Shown: positions 49,601 through 61,892, numbered from the stretch's first letter. The stretch: DNA of 64,000 nt from Fomes fomentarius (GCA_022606135.1 JABYQN010000011.1:682001-746000), one strand, 5' to 3'. Made by a program: numbers and translations. The notes: generated by a model not told the origin, from the sequence alone.

Positions 49601-50157
49601 CTCCCGAGACGCCCGACCTCTCTTCTCGTGGTCCAAGCGCGGCTGCCAGTCCGACGCCCGCGACGCCGAGCGCGCCAACGGGTAGCGCGCAAGTGTACAC
49701 CATTGCGTCGTTGGCGCGTCTGCCTGCCTCCGAGATCATCAGGCTTGCGAACTCATCGTCTGCTACTGGCCTACCGCTCCCGAAGGCGGACCCGATGGTT
49801 GTGAAGGCGACAGACGAGTTTATCAACGGCTTGCTCGACAAGCCCATTAACCAACAGAAGCAACAGCTGGGTGACAAGCTGTACGTACGCTCATCTATAA
49901 TAGTTCTTCAAACTCAGACTAGGTTGGCTCTAGATGGCGTGTGGTCAAGTCGTTCGGTATCAAAGGAGCGGTGAGTTTGATTTGTTTGAGATGTCGGCGT
50001 GCAAGTCTTATTGTCGGTTGATTTGCCCCTTTAGCCCAAGATTACTATCGCTCTGCTGGACCAGGACGACCTGCGCTCGCTTGCGCATTTGATGAACAGC
50101 TACCCGTCGGTACTCAAGGAGAAGGCCCTCCTTGTCCAGGGTGGACAAGCCAAGTAA
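46673..50157 (+). CDS. rrm4: Rrm4-like RNA-binding protein, three RRMs and MLLE domains
   Basis: The architecture matches Ustilago maydis Rrm4, the key RNA-binding protein of microtubule-dependent endosomal mRNA transport. RRM1 starts near residue 25 (LLYITNLPPFVRDEDLAVAF); its second half is in exon 2 (AEKALATLQGRSIPG) after a 678-nt intron (46890-47567). RRM2 is RLVKQLPPGYTDSQLYDLF. RRM3 is PABP-like (NLFIKNLDTSIDSNGLFTHF, RGFGFVSYQTPDQAAAAMNS). The C-terminal half has an MLLE-type helical segment (RKEVLTGELSRRIKSMDVVS), a second (FAAVSKLESQQIADLTDLLM), and a terminal MLLE (LGDKLWRVVKSFGIKGAPKI, then ITIALLDQDDLRSLAHLMNS). Ser/Pro linkers separate them. In Rrm4 the last MLLE binds Upa1 on endosomes. 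Protein length is around 1000 residues; internal exon ends between 48000 and 48560 are approximate. Confidence 0.88.
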
Positions 50158-50836
50158 TTGCAAGAACTCCTCGTGTGCTCCATATCCACCACAGTATCTT
50201 CACCCCCCTCTGCTTTCCCTCAATTCAAGTCAAAGGTCCGCCAAGATGACATGCGGCCCTTCAAATTTTCCTAGCATAGTTTGACGTCACCTCGTCAGAT
50301 CGGGCTTTGGGGCACGTCGGTGTCTGTGCTGCTTTCTCCTTGTCTCGCATTGCGTTCTTGCTCTCTCTAGTCACTCTATCCCCCTCTTCCCACACCCGCC
50401 CACACGATCTCTCTGCCGTCTCATGGAATATCTGCAGTCGTCGTTACCATACGGCTATACGTTTTGCTCTTGCTTGATATGAACACATCTCGATGTCACA
50501 TTCATCTACCCCCTACTTCCACGTACATCTTGTCACGACCTTTGACGACCTTTGCATTCTACTTTCCTTCTACGTACTTGCCTTGTTCTTCCCCTACCCC
50601 ACTGTACCTGCCTGCGACCACGAAGAATGAAGAACACATGGTTCTCGCAGAACGCGCCGCATCAAAATCCCTGCGTTATCTTTACGACATGCAACCACTC
50701 GTACTCGCGCCATGCACTGTCTTGAGCACGATGCTCCAGGTTGCGAGTGGTGTGGTGACTGATTGACAGTGCCAAATGCTAGCAAGTGTGAAGAGGTGAG
50801 GTGCGCCTTCCTCCTAGTTGAGCTCCAGTGTGATGG
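50158..50836. other. 3' intergenic region between convergent genes
   Basis: Pyrimidine-rich sequence follows the Rrm4-like stop. No gene was recognised before the stop codon of the HET-domain gene on the other strand. Confidence 0.5.
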
Positions 50837-52239
50837 TCACGGTATGGGGTCCAGATGCGCAGGCATCCTTGGTGTATACAAGATATGAACATCCTTCATC
50901 GTCATGTTGCCAGCATGCGGTTGGATCACGCCTTGTGGTAAGTTGATGATACGAATCTGCCAGTCTCGGTGAATGGATCTGAACGCCCACACATGGTCAA
51001 CGGCGAATACGCGGTCTGCGTAGGACCCTTGGCGAGACAAGATGAGAGACAGCAGTCGTCCATCCGAGTCTACGTCTGCGCAGGGTAGCAGAGCCAAGTA
51101 AAACACTCGCGACGTGCGTGTCACTGCGTCGTACACGCGGAAGCAGAGGAGAGGGAGCCGCACATGCACTCCATCGCCCGTTTGCGTAGTCACTGGCACG
51201 GTTTTGGTGTCTTCAGGCAAGCCAATGCGCTGGGTAAGGACATCCATTGTCCTTGCGGATACGATGCCCGAACACCGGCTGAATGCAAGAGGCCTATCCG
51301 CGAATAGGCGGGGCGGCGGACGCGCGTGAGACCTGTCTAGTCGGGGAGGACCCTCCCACCTTGCATATGTGATGCTCTCCCACTCGAGGATGCCGCCCCA
51401 GGCGAAGATGCTGAGGTCCCCGGTATGCGCAAGGACCTCGCGCTGGAGCCGCATAAACGCCTCGACGACACCCTCGCCGTACTGGATAGGCATGTGAACG
51501 CCAAAGATGCCCATTAGTGCGTACGCCTCGTCTTCGACAAGTGTCGCCACGCGAGGTGCAGCCCAGGACATACGGCGAGCAACGGTGACAGAGTGCAGTG
51601 GCATACGGTGCAAGAGGACGTCTACAGGGATTCTGGTGATCTCCTCGACGAGGTCCGCGAGGGACTCCTTCGTGCCGAGGACCTCCCAGCGCATGGAGAG
51701 GAACACGAGGTTGCCGGGACGCGGGGCGAGGAGCTCCTGCAGTGTCCAGATGCGTGTGAACCACGCACTCCTGCGGAAGGCGGAGAGCGCGCGGCGCGGA
51801 TCCTCCCAGGCGTAGACGTCGCGGAGGTAGATGTAGCAGACGTCGGCGTGCGCGTACCAGTCGTGCATCGAGTTGAGCGCGTCGGAAAGCTCGGCGGTGT
51901 TCGTCCTGTCGATGCAGCACGCATCCATCCAGACGTTGTTGTAGCCGTTCGCACGGGCGAGGGCGCAGAAGTCTCGGAGCTTCGGAGCGAACCTCTTGTT
52001 GGTCCATAAGGACTCCGGCGGGAGCAAGCCTTGCAGCTCTTCGTGCACATGTCGGATATCCTACGCTCAGTGGTCAGGGGACTTGCCAGACGAAGGTGAA
52101 AGGGTGCTGGTAGGAACCCGACCTGGAAGGACTGCTCCCCAACGTCAAGGTGCCAGGTATGCGATAGGATCGCATAGCGTTCTTGTGTCGGATCCGGTAC
52201 ATAATGCAGATCGAAGGTATGAGTATTAAGAAGCCACAT
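50837..52239 (-). CDS. HET-domain protein
   Basis: The HET domain (PF06985) occurs in fungal incompatibility and nonself-response proteins; in Agaricomycetes these genes are numerous and mostly unstudied. Exons 52239-52123 and 52060-50837 join in frame to 446 residues. The start MWLLNTHTFDLHYV is the standard opening. HET blocks follow: YAILSHTW (block 1), NGYNNVWMDACCIDR (block 2), SMHDWYAHADVCYIYLRDV and SAWFTRIWTLQELLAP (block 3). A conserved GIFGVHMPIQYGEG motif and a C-terminal region with FAWGG come next. No NACHT, ankyrin or WD40 part is attached, so it is a HET-only type. It looks intact. The HET-C gene 15 kb away is an unrelated family despite the similar name. Confidence 0.92.
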
Positions 52240-53439
52240 CCAGAGCTCCCGGAGTAGATGAATGGTATATCTGTGATGGTGCTTTGCTCTGGGATAAGAT
52301 ACAAGAGGCAGTAGGGCGAGAAGTCGGAGGCTGTTGCGACTGTCGTGCTCGTGACTGAGCATGAGGTGATCGTAACCACAGATCAACGCGTGCCCGTGTG
52401 GTCTGAATGCGGAAGTTAGGACCTTGAGCTTCCACAGACTGTATCAGTAGCCATCGGCGCCAGGTTCGAGTTGCTACTGTGAATACGAAGTATCGGAATG
52501 AGTCATAGAATATATCAGTCTGAGTCAGCTCTCTACGACAGATAACAAATCCAAGTGAATACTTTGTATCTCGCCTCTGGGGAGTAAGACGAGTTAAGAA
52601 AATACGGAGAGTGAGTGAGCTCACGCGGAGGTCGTAGACGGCGGAAATGCACAAGTGGAGGGTCGGAGCGTAAGTCGGAGCTTCTTCGGAGGGTGGGGAA
52701 GTCCCAAAAGAAAGTGTCTCCGCTTCGACCCTACGTGCTCCGCTCAAATGGGAAACAAGCACTGCTGAAACTCTGACTCGGAGTTGCATCATTCCTCTTG
52801 AGCACCATTCATCTGAACCAACGGCAACCGGGGGTGATGGTACAAGAGAAGGAAGAATACTCCTCAAGGGTTCCGAGAAACGAACGCGGGGTTGCATCTG
52901 GTCAACGTGTACTAGGAGCGCTTTCCGACTCAGCACATACTTATACTACCCTAGATAAGCACGAAGGTGGGCTTCTAGCCTCGTTTGAATCATATAGAAG
53001 CTCACACTTATTATAGTGATAGAAAGTGGAACGACGATTTGACTATCGCCCACACCATGCATGATTCAAACCTCCGGTCCACTCTCCTCTCGTTGAAAGC
53101 ATCTTTGACCTGGCACCATACCGGTGTGTTTGAGATCTGACCGCATCAGTACTGACACCAAGGTCAGTTTGAACGGTCAACAAGCTCAATTACCGAGGTC
53201 GAAATCTCCTGGAAGTGTCTAAGCTGGTTATTCTCTCCTACTCACTCCCTAAACGCTATCAGATTTTCGATAGGATTAGGAGTGCTAGTGTGGTCTGGGA
53301 TTCGCGTATCGCCCTCGATAAGCTCCCGGGTGGTTCGATGAGATACCCACAGACATCATCCTCTTTACCCATCCTTGTGCTATGTAGGGCAGTATCTCCT
53401 TGCCGTATCATCTATAATTGTAATACTAGGCTGTTTTTA
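52240..53439. other. Intergenic region upstream of HET-domain gene
   Basis: No gene was accepted. Frames such as 52226-52936 (minus) run into the HET gene's promoter without motifs. No repeats noted. Confidence 0.45.
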
Positions 53440-55563
53440 TCAGGGAGTGTAGCGGAAGTTCGGAGCCTGATAGGTTTGTGGACACATCCAACGTCAAATC
53501 AGCGAGTGGATGGCGCATGAAACTGCCTGCGTACCTTGTCGGCGAGCTCTGTTGTATCGACCTCAAGGTATGGGTTGACCCGTCCGTGTTGAATATCTCT
53601 GCGTTTGTTTTCCGTTCGGTACGATATCTTGACAGTGGCATGAGTTCTAATCGCGAGAAGAGGTATGCCATGCTTACTGTGAGGACGACCGCAACAGCGG
53701 CTGCGAGGAAGTCCAACGCGCAGTTCACGGCGAAGCCCTTTCTAACAATCGGTGGACGGGTGAGCAATCCGCCCTATAGCTGTGTAAGCAGAGATAGGTT
53801 ACATGTATCGCGGACCCTCGGTGAGGGGGTATAGGTGCGACCCTAGAACCGCACCGCATTGACCGATGGCCATATAGAGCGGGATACCGGTGGCCTTCTT
53901 CGTTTCCGATCCTAGGTTATGGGCGACTAGTACAAGTACAAGTGAGTGCGAGAGCTGACAGCGAGTTCACTTCGTACTCACACCATGCGATAATAGACCC
54001 ATTCATGGTATAGGTTCCGCTCGTGACCACGAAAGTCGCAAAATACCGTACGCGATTGTTTGAGGGGATCGAGAGCAGTAACCTAAGTGATGCAAAGATG
54101 CGTCAGTCCCACAATTCTATGTCCCGAGTGAGAGGTTGGCTGACACGTAACCGATACCTCCCATCACGCTCCCAGCTACAGCAAACGCTCCACGGCTCTG
54201 CAGGCGGTCCGCTGCATAGGAACACAGACAGAGGACGACTGCCGCGACAGCATATGGCGGAATAGTGAGTAGTTGAGCCAGTGCGTTCGCTACCACAGCC
54301 CTTGTTAGCTCTCACATACAGTAGATACATGGCAGGCCGTCGACATACCGAAACCGAATGTAGTGATGATGGTTGGGAGGAATGCCGAGATCGACCCGAA
54401 CGCACAGTTCGAAGCGAAGTACATGATCCCGGCAGCGTAAATCTGCAGATGACATTGGGATATCCAGTACATTTGCAAGTTTTCGCAAAACGTACCCTCC
54501 AGTCCTTGAAGGCGGCGGCGATGTGTTCTAGAAGAGGGATCAGACATTGTAGATTGTAGTGGAAACTGATCCCGCACTTCGGTTGATCACTCGGCCAGTG
54601 TCCGCCTTACTCCCCCGGTTTATGCGTTCTATAGCTAGTCGGCGCTCGTTCTCGTCAAACAAGGACGTCTCCTCAGGCCGATCTGGGAGGAACAATACAG
54701 CTGTCACACCAAGGATGATGGAAGGAATGCCCTCGATAATGAAGAGAAGCTTCCAGTTTGCGATTGAGGTGTGGGCGTTCTGGATACCAAAAGCAAGCAG
54801 TCCGCCGAAGGCTCCAGCTACTGCAGCAAAGCCTGTGTATATCGCTAGTCTGACTCCAATCTCGCCTCTTGTGTAAAAGAGAGCTATGAAAATGTTAGGG
54901 AACGTACGAAGACATAGGCTGATCACTCACACATGTAGAATGGTACGCCTGGGCTCATAGCTGTCTCAATCACACCAAGCGCGATACGCGCCACTAGCAA
55001 GCCTGGGAAGTTGAAGGAAGTAGCCTGAGGAAATCCATGAGATAGATTCTTACGTGGTCGAGCTTCATGGCAGTGCGCACCATGAGTAAGGAGCACAGTC
55101 CCCATGCCATGGCTGCGCATCCGAACCAAAGGCGAGGAGGACATAATTTCGATAGGATGATAGCTGGTACTGGGCATAAGATCTGACATAAAGCGGACAT
55201 GTCATGAGCTCGCGAGGGATCAAATAGATTCAACACACGTATGAGAAATAGAACGCCGAGTTTGCCCAGTCGTACAAGACTCCGGTCGGATCGCCATGAA
55301 GTACGTCCTGTGGAAGTCCTTGGAGTCGCGCGTTTCCTAAGTTGATCCGGTCAAGATCTGGATGATCAACCGCTCAGTTCTCCTGCTATGGCATGACAAG
55401 AACCGAACATACATGCGAACAAGTACAAGAGGCAAACGATAGGCATGATGCGCATGTCGAGCTTCCTCACAAGCTGCTTCTCCTTCGAAGCGTCGTCTCT
55501 GGCCGTGACTTCCGGCTCCACGGATTCGGAGCTCGAGGTGCTGATCTTCTCGTCGGCTGCCAT
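53440..55563 (-). CDS. MFS transporter 3, same ACS-like family
   Basis: A third paralog, on the minus strand. It starts with a Ser-rich, acidic N-terminus, then KEKQLVRKLDMRIMPIVCLL, LCPPRLWFGCAAMAWGLCSL, ARIALGVIETAMSPGVPFYM, FYTRGEIGVRLAIYTGF, FLPDRPEETSLFDENERR and AFLPTIITTFGF. The C-terminal part has SETKKATGIPLYM, GQCGAVLGSHLYPLTEG and KGFAVNCALDFLAAAV. A final 27-nt exon encodes APNFRYTP. The stop is at 53440-53442. TATATATA on the minus strand (55613-55620) lies 50 bp before the ATG. The C-terminal cytosolic segment differs from the others (RRDIQHGRVNPYLE). All parts splice in frame, so it is probably functional. Confidence 0.9.
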
Positions 55564-55612
55564 TATTTTGTGCGCGTCCCGGATAGTTGGGCCCAGGAAG
55601 TCTTCAACTCTC

Positions 55613-55620
55613 TATATATA
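55613..55620 (-). promoter_or_regulatory. TATA box of MFS transporter 3
   Basis: TATATATA lies 50 bp before the ATG at 55563, in the 237-bp spacer between the two minus-strand MFS genes. MFS 1 has an equivalent box 52 bp before its start. Confidence 0.6.
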
Positions 55621-55800
55621 CTGTCTCGGAGCGTGGGAGGCATCCTGTGGGTGTAATCATCGAATTTAGAAGTTCTTTGCGAGGATACCGCGTCGTCCCT
55701 AGTGCCGGACGGAACGGGAGGCCGCAGTGGAACGTCGACGGCAGCGAGCCTTATCAATAAGTCCCATCTCAGTTCGATTACAATGCGATGAGCGAATGTA

Positions 55801-57957
55801 TTACAGAGCATAACGGAACCCTGGAGCCTAATCCATCGAAGTCAGCATGGGTCAAGTAGCCGCTGCCCTGACGCACCTTGTCTGCGAGGTCAGACGTGTC
55901 TACACACGCATTATACTCCTGCTTCCCATACAATTTATCCCTTCTCCTGTTGTCGATACGGTACGATATCTAATCGAAGTTCACATATGAGGACGCTATA
56001 TTCAGCATTGACTCTGATACTCACTGTGAGAACAACTGCAACCATGATCGCGAGACAATCGAGTGCAAGATTGACGGAGAATCCTTTTCTGCAGCACGGC
56101 CATTGACTCGATACCTGGCAGATTGGTATGATATGCGTATTACTCACAAGTATCGCGGTCCCTCCGTGAGAAGATATGTGTGTGCGCCCAAGACTGCGCC
56201 GAACTGCCCCACAGCTTGGAATAGCGGGATAGCAGTGGCGCGCTTGGTTTCCGATCCTAAATTGTGCGAGACTGCAATTCGAAGTCAGCCTTGCATTGTG
56301 AGATGGGGTGGCATAGTAGAGCATACGTACACCAAGCTAGACTCGTGCATATCATGCCGTACGTGCCACTCGTGATGCAGAAGGTGGCGAAATATCGAAC
56401 GTGGTTGTTGAATGGGACTGCTAGGAGCAAGCTTGAATGCGGTCAACAATCACGATAACCGTATATAAAGGCTAGGACGAGGACGCACATATATCCAAGA
56501 GCCGCGAGAGCACTCGTTCCTGCGACAAATACTCCACGGACTCGCAGCCTGTCGGAAGCATAGCAAGATGCCAGAAGGACAACCGTAGAAACCACATAGG
56601 GTGGAATGGTCAGAAGTTGAGCGAGGGCGTTGGCTAGTGAAGTATCTATCGTCAGTTGGTCCTCGGATGGAGAAACGAGAGGCGTACTGAAGCCAAAGGT
56701 CGTGATGATCGTTGGCAAGAACGCCGAAATGGACGCAAATGCAGAGTTGGCTGCGAAATAGATGATGCCTCCGACATACACCTGTATGGCGGGTCAGAGA
56801 TAGCCCCGGCAGCTAGACTGTCATGGGGTCACTCACCCTCCAGTCCGTGAACGCTGCAACTATGTGCTCTGCGCCCCCAATGAGTCAATCGTATACGTGA
56901 GCATACTCAAATACTAGCTCACTCTTTTGCAGCACCCTCCCGACATCCGCCTTACTTCCCCGATTTATCCGCTCGAGCGCAAGCCTCCGTTCACGTTTAT
57001 CGAACATCGATGTCTCCTCAGGTCGATTGGGAAGAACGAAGAAGCACAAGATGCCCGTGACGACTGACGGTGCACCTTCGATTATGAAGAGCAGCTTCCA
57101 GCTGGCGACTTCCAGTCGGGCGTTCTGAATTGCGAAAGCTATCAGCCCTCCAAACGCGCCTGCGACGGCAGCAAACCCGTTGTAGACCGCGATGCGCAGA
57201 CCAATTTCCTCCTTGGTGTAGAATAGCGCTGCAGGTTTCATGAGATCTAGTCGTGGTATGTTCGTTAAGCCATGAATTCACCAAGATACACCGGTGTTCC
57301 GGGCGAGAACCCGGACTCGAACACACCCAAGCCAATCCGCGCGACCATCATGCCGGGGAAGTTGAACGCCGACGCCTTTTGAACCCAGAGAATTCAGCTC
57401 TACGCATTGGAGTGGTATAGTCACTGATGGGGCATACATACCATGAGCAGCGAACATACACCCCATCCAATCGCAGCACACCCGAACCAAATCCGCGGAG
57501 GGCAGAGCTTCGCCAGCAGGATGGCTGGAACGGGGCATATGATCTGGTCGTTTCACCATCAGAAAGGTTGCGTAGGCAAACCATGGCTGAGTAGCTTACG
57601 TATGAGAAGTAGAATGCAGATGTAACCCAGTCGAAAAGGACACCGGTCGGATCTCCGTGCAGCACGTCTCGCGGAAGTCCCTGCAGCCGTGCATTCCCCA
57701 GGTTGATCCTATCCAGATCTACGTGTTGCTGGCATATCAACGTCTCGGGTTTCTGAAGCATCCCCCCAGCATGAGCACTCACAGGCAAACAGATACATCA
57801 TGCACAGCATAGGCATCACTCGCTTATCTAGCTTTCGTACCAAACGTCTCTCCTCCTCTGTAGTGTGGGAGGCAGTGACCCTATGGTCATCTTCGAGCGG
57901 ACGTCCGACATACTCCTCGAGTTCTACTGGAGCGATGGTCTTGCTATCTTCCGACAT
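55801..57957 (-). CDS. MFS transporter 4, same ACS-like family
   Basis: The fourth paralog. The start MSEDSKTIAPVELEEYVG precedes EERRLVRKLDKRVMPMLCMM. Further motifs are ARLQGLPRDVLHGDPTGVLF, LCPPRIWFGCAAIGWGVCSL, GFSPGTPVYLGE, FYTKEEIGLRIAVYNGF, VLPNRPEETSMFDKRERR, IYFAANSAFASISAFLPTI, ASDRLRVRGVFVAG and KGFSVNLALDCLAIMVAVVL. Its terminal micro-exon encodes APGFRYAL with TAA at 55801-55803. The arrangement of short exons parallels the other three. The closest TATA-like sequence (58138-58143) is about 180 bp upstream, further than in the paralogs. MFS 3 and 4 form the mirror image of the MFS 1-2 pair. Confidence 0.9.
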
Positions 57958-60922
57958 CGCGCAATGCGTAGCTGGATAGAGGATAGTAGAAGGGCATCAG
58001 CAGCACTCGAAGGCATGCAGAAAGACGGAGACGCACGACGCATGAAGACGGACTCGGAGAGCCGCCATCGCCTCTCTGTGCGAGCCTTGTGTTATTTGAG
58101 GGGGAGGAGTCCCATGCCGCTTTCCAGGGCAAGAAGTATATAATCAGAAAGCGTGTCGTAAAGTACCTATCAGCCTCCGTGGAGCGGTAGAGAATAGACC
58201 TGCCCGAATAAAGTTCAAGTGCACATCAAACCGTGAAGGTGGGTGGACCCGCGTGATCAGAGGGTATTTCGGGAATACAGTCATCAGGGAGCGCAAAGTA
58301 CCGTCTCAGAGCAGCCATACTCTTCTTCTGGACTCAAGAGTAGGCCGAGAGACCTCCAAAACCTGAAGCTTGAAGCTTGAGGCCTGAGGTTTCGGACGCG
58401 TCGACAGATATGTAGTCACGTGATCGCGATGGCCAACAAGACCCACCAACGCGAATCATAAAACAATAAGGAGGGTAGCCGCAAGCAACGCTGATATGGA
58501 GGTGCGCAACGCGGCAAAAATGTGCAAGAGCCATGGTATGGGTCAGAAAAGCGGTGCGTGGGTAAGCGGTTGTAGCAAAACAAAACGCGAAAGAGGTCTC
58601 AGACGTGCCTCCTGCGTCCGCGCGCGTCTGGGGTACCTCTCTCACTCCAACCACTCTGCGTCGTCTCGTTGCTCAAGCTCGTCTCTTCGCCTCCATTCTG
58701 ACTCGCTGTCTATGTCTGCTGTTCCAATTCCCCTAGAGTTGCGGCCACTTGCCTCTAGACAATTTTGTGGGACTGGGTGTTCAGTCGGCATATGGAACCA
58801 CTGCGTCGTCTAGGTCCCGCGGCGTGGCTCTGGGGTATCTATAACACTAGGGTCTACTCGGCAGTGAGATTCAGTATACCTCCGCAACTACTCACTCTAC
58901 GAACTCGCAACCACGGTCCGCGAAGTGTCGTGTTCCATCACCTCCTGTGGGTGGTCATACGGACCGTCTTGGGCATCAGGTGTGGTAGATCGAGATAGGT
59001 TGAGGTGAGTGCTCACCTCCTTCCAGGTCTTTCAGAATCGGCCACTAGCCAGACAGCGCCACTTTTGTGGGCCAGACTTAGTGTGTCCCTTTAGTTGTCT
59101 GGAATATGGAGTCGACAGTGGTTTCGCCACCGCAATGGCTTCGCGTGGTCGATGCTCTCGAGTTAGCGACGTCCCGAGCTCGCGTTGAGACATACTCGCA
59201 ATTCGAGGACGATACGCGTACTGGGTGGCGGGCTCGAACCACAGTTGGGCGAGTGGCAAAGTTTTACTCGACCTCATTCTAACGTCAATCGGATGTTACT
59301 CGCCCTAGCTCCGAGGGATGAGATAAGTTGACATACCCTCTGAGGCTGGGTCCAGCACGCCTCCGCGGGAATGGAACATCAGTGACCCATGTGCTTGGAA
59401 TACGACTGTGTCCTACGTGAGTCATCGCGTTCATAGAAGGGATTAGCAAGACGCCAAATCTATGGGCGTAGCATGTCAGTCGCGACATTCTGGCAGCTTC
59501 GTGTGAACTGGCCATAGTCTTGAACTATGGACCAGTTCATCACTGAAGAGTATGACTCTCGCCAAATTTGTGCGCTAGGTTGCACGGGATACAAGCATTA
59601 GTGCTGAGTACGCACCGTGTCCGAAAGCTTGAAGGAGGACGGTTGGCATAAGACTGACCGAAATCTGTCGACTTGACGTTCATGGCGTTCATGATCATGC
59701 ATGCACCAGTGATGAGACACCTCTAACGATTGCGATGATGACATACTTCATTGCGGCTGCTAGAGACGGACTCCTTGCAGCGCAGTATAGGGCATTATAT
59801 GGGCATCGTCGACCGGTCTATCTACAATCACAAAGTTCCAGATGCAAGTCGTTAAGTGGGAAGTGGCTCACCTCGGACTTGGTCCCGTCGAGGGTCAATA
59901 CTCAATCTTAAGAACTTCCGTGGCCCGCTGCCTGTAGCTGAGAACGTACATACTCGAGGCTAATAATCCTGACTCTCATCAAGTCCAATTCTCATACGAT
60001 ATCGATTGAGAAGGGGTGGTGTCGGTTCGCTGCCCGTAGAGTGAGAGATATTGGACAGACATCGTCCCTCCTCTTCACAGCTTGCATATCTCCGACCTTC
60101 CCCACATTGAGGTTCCAACATCGATTTGACGGGCGAACCCACAGAGTCCTCGTCCCTGATATTCGTTGGTGTGGGCGGCAGAGGCGGGGTGGCTCGCATG
60201 TATAAGTGCATTCCTGCCCTCGCAGCTTGTGTCCAGAAGCAAAATGTAACGGCTTACCAGATTTCGCGGTTGACAGGCCAGGATATATGCGCGTCGACTC
60301 GTAGCAATGATCTACATGTCTTAGTGGCATTGAGTGTAGATTACAAAGAAGTAGGATGTGCAGGTAGGTGCAGGTCGTGGAGTACGGAGTGGCTCAGATG
60401 ATGAGCGCGCTCCCGACAGCAGCGCTGGCAGCGATGCTCGCGGTTTGCGCGAAGGCACGTGTGACGCGAGGCACTTACGCGATCCGATCAGGCCTCTCCC
60501 CCAGGCCCTCCCTTTCTCTTCCACGTCGTCCTCCTTGCTGGCTGCTCTGCTAAATTCTGGCTAGTAACTACTATGCACTTCACTGAACCTCAGCTTCCTG
60601 GCATGTTACCTCTCGTCGTCGGCATAGCTCTCAACACGCGTCCTTGCGCGTGGTGAACACCTATGACGCGTCTGCTGGCTGTATCACTACTATCTGGAGG
60701 CTGATCACGGGCGACGGCTACTCTCTTCTGCAAGGGTGCGCTCTCTCATTGCCAATGTCGACCACTGGCTTTCCTGTGCACAAAAGAAGTATGGCGCGGC
60801 ACGACATGGGCAAAATAGACGACAACAACGCATTCACTATTTCAAGGCGCGCAACGCGCCTGAACCACAAGTACAGAACTCACTCCTCCTCCACAACCAC
60901 AATCCCTCCTTCGCCTCTCCTC
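57958..60922. other. About 3 kb without a recognisable gene
   Basis: Frames up to 112 codons show no domain or intron support. The frame of the C2H2 gene is open upstream to about 60644, with an alternative ATG at 60755. The GC-rich, Ser-rich frame at 58496-58813 is unlikely to be coding. No mobile element ends were found. Confidence 0.4.
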
Positions 60923-61892
60923 ATGCAGAACTATACCTTCAATGGATATGCATATACCACCAATGTCCGCCAATCCGGGGCCGCTCGACGCGGTCTCATG
61001 TACCATCCTCCATTTCTAGTGCTGCCCCCCATAGATCCCGGTGCCGTTGTGTTGCAGAACGGTGTTCCACGTATCACGGTGCCCATCAATGCATCCTTGC
61101 GGATGGATGGGACCTTCAACGCGCTGCCATGGGTGCACCGCTACGGTGTGGCTGGGTACCGACCCCATCTTGGCTTCGCCCCCGCGGAAGGTCCTGCTGG
61201 GTACGCACAACACGCGGCGGTCTATCCCCAGTTCGTGAACGGCGCTGGGCTCGGTCCCGCGGGCTATCCACCTCCCCCTATGGGCATCGCTGGGCTCCGC
61301 GGCGCGGGCATGCCTCAGGTCGCCCTAGCAAATGCTTATGCAGGTGGACGGCCGATATTCCAGCCCCAACCTCAGCGAAATGTAGGGGGGCCAGCTCCCG
61401 GTCCTAGCAGAGTCGTGGACAAGGGCAAGAAGCGTGCCCGCGAGGACGAAGACGGAGAAGAGGATGTGCATACAGCCGCAGGGAAGAGGGCCAAAGCCCG
61501 AACGCACGACGCGCAGGACGCCGTCCACAATAGCGAGAGTGAGGACGATGAGGACGAGGGGATAGGCGCCCTACAACTCCTACAAAATCACAAGGGCCTC
61601 TACGTGTGCCCATGGGACGAGTACCGTTGTCCGGACCAGTACCGTATGTGTTGACAGGTTCTTCCAACTGTAATGTGTGCTGGTGCGCTGACGATGTTCT
61701 TGCTCATCAGGGACGAAGGACAAGTGCGAGCTGGCGGCACATATTCAAAAGGCGCACATGGTCGCCTATCCATACAAGTGCCCGCTTTGCCCCGACTACG
61801 TGGGGGAGAAGCAGTGGCACCTGAGCGCACACATCCGCACCAAGCACCAAGTTGGGGACGTGGACGAGAACATTCCTGGCGGAGGTCAGTAG
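60923..61892 (+). CDS. C2H2 zinc-finger protein with Pro/Gly/Tyr-rich N-terminus
   Basis: Probably a DNA-binding or nuclear regulatory protein; no ortholog recognised. Exons 60923-61643 and 61711-61892 give 300 residues. The first 170 residues are rich in Gly, Pro, Ala and Tyr. They are followed by a bipartite-like nuclear signal (KGKKRAREDEDGEED, AAGKRAKAR) and an acidic Ser/Glu/Asp stretch. Two C2H2-like fingers end the protein. The first, spanning the intron, has an unusually long CPWDEYRC spacing and HIQKAH. The second is standard (YKCPLCPDYV, then HLSAHIRTKH). The Met at 60923 is preferred because the protein-like composition begins there, but an in-frame ATG at 60755 is possible. Confidence 0.7.

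Noticed and set aside
33836..52239. HET-C and HET-domain genes as one incompatibility locus
   Set aside because: They are unrelated families about 13.5 kb apart with housekeeping genes between them; no evidence of joint function.
59210..59260. tRNA-like GGTTCGAGCC on the minus strand
   Set aside because: The flanking bases do not form a T-stem, and no acceptor or anticodon stems are visible nearby.
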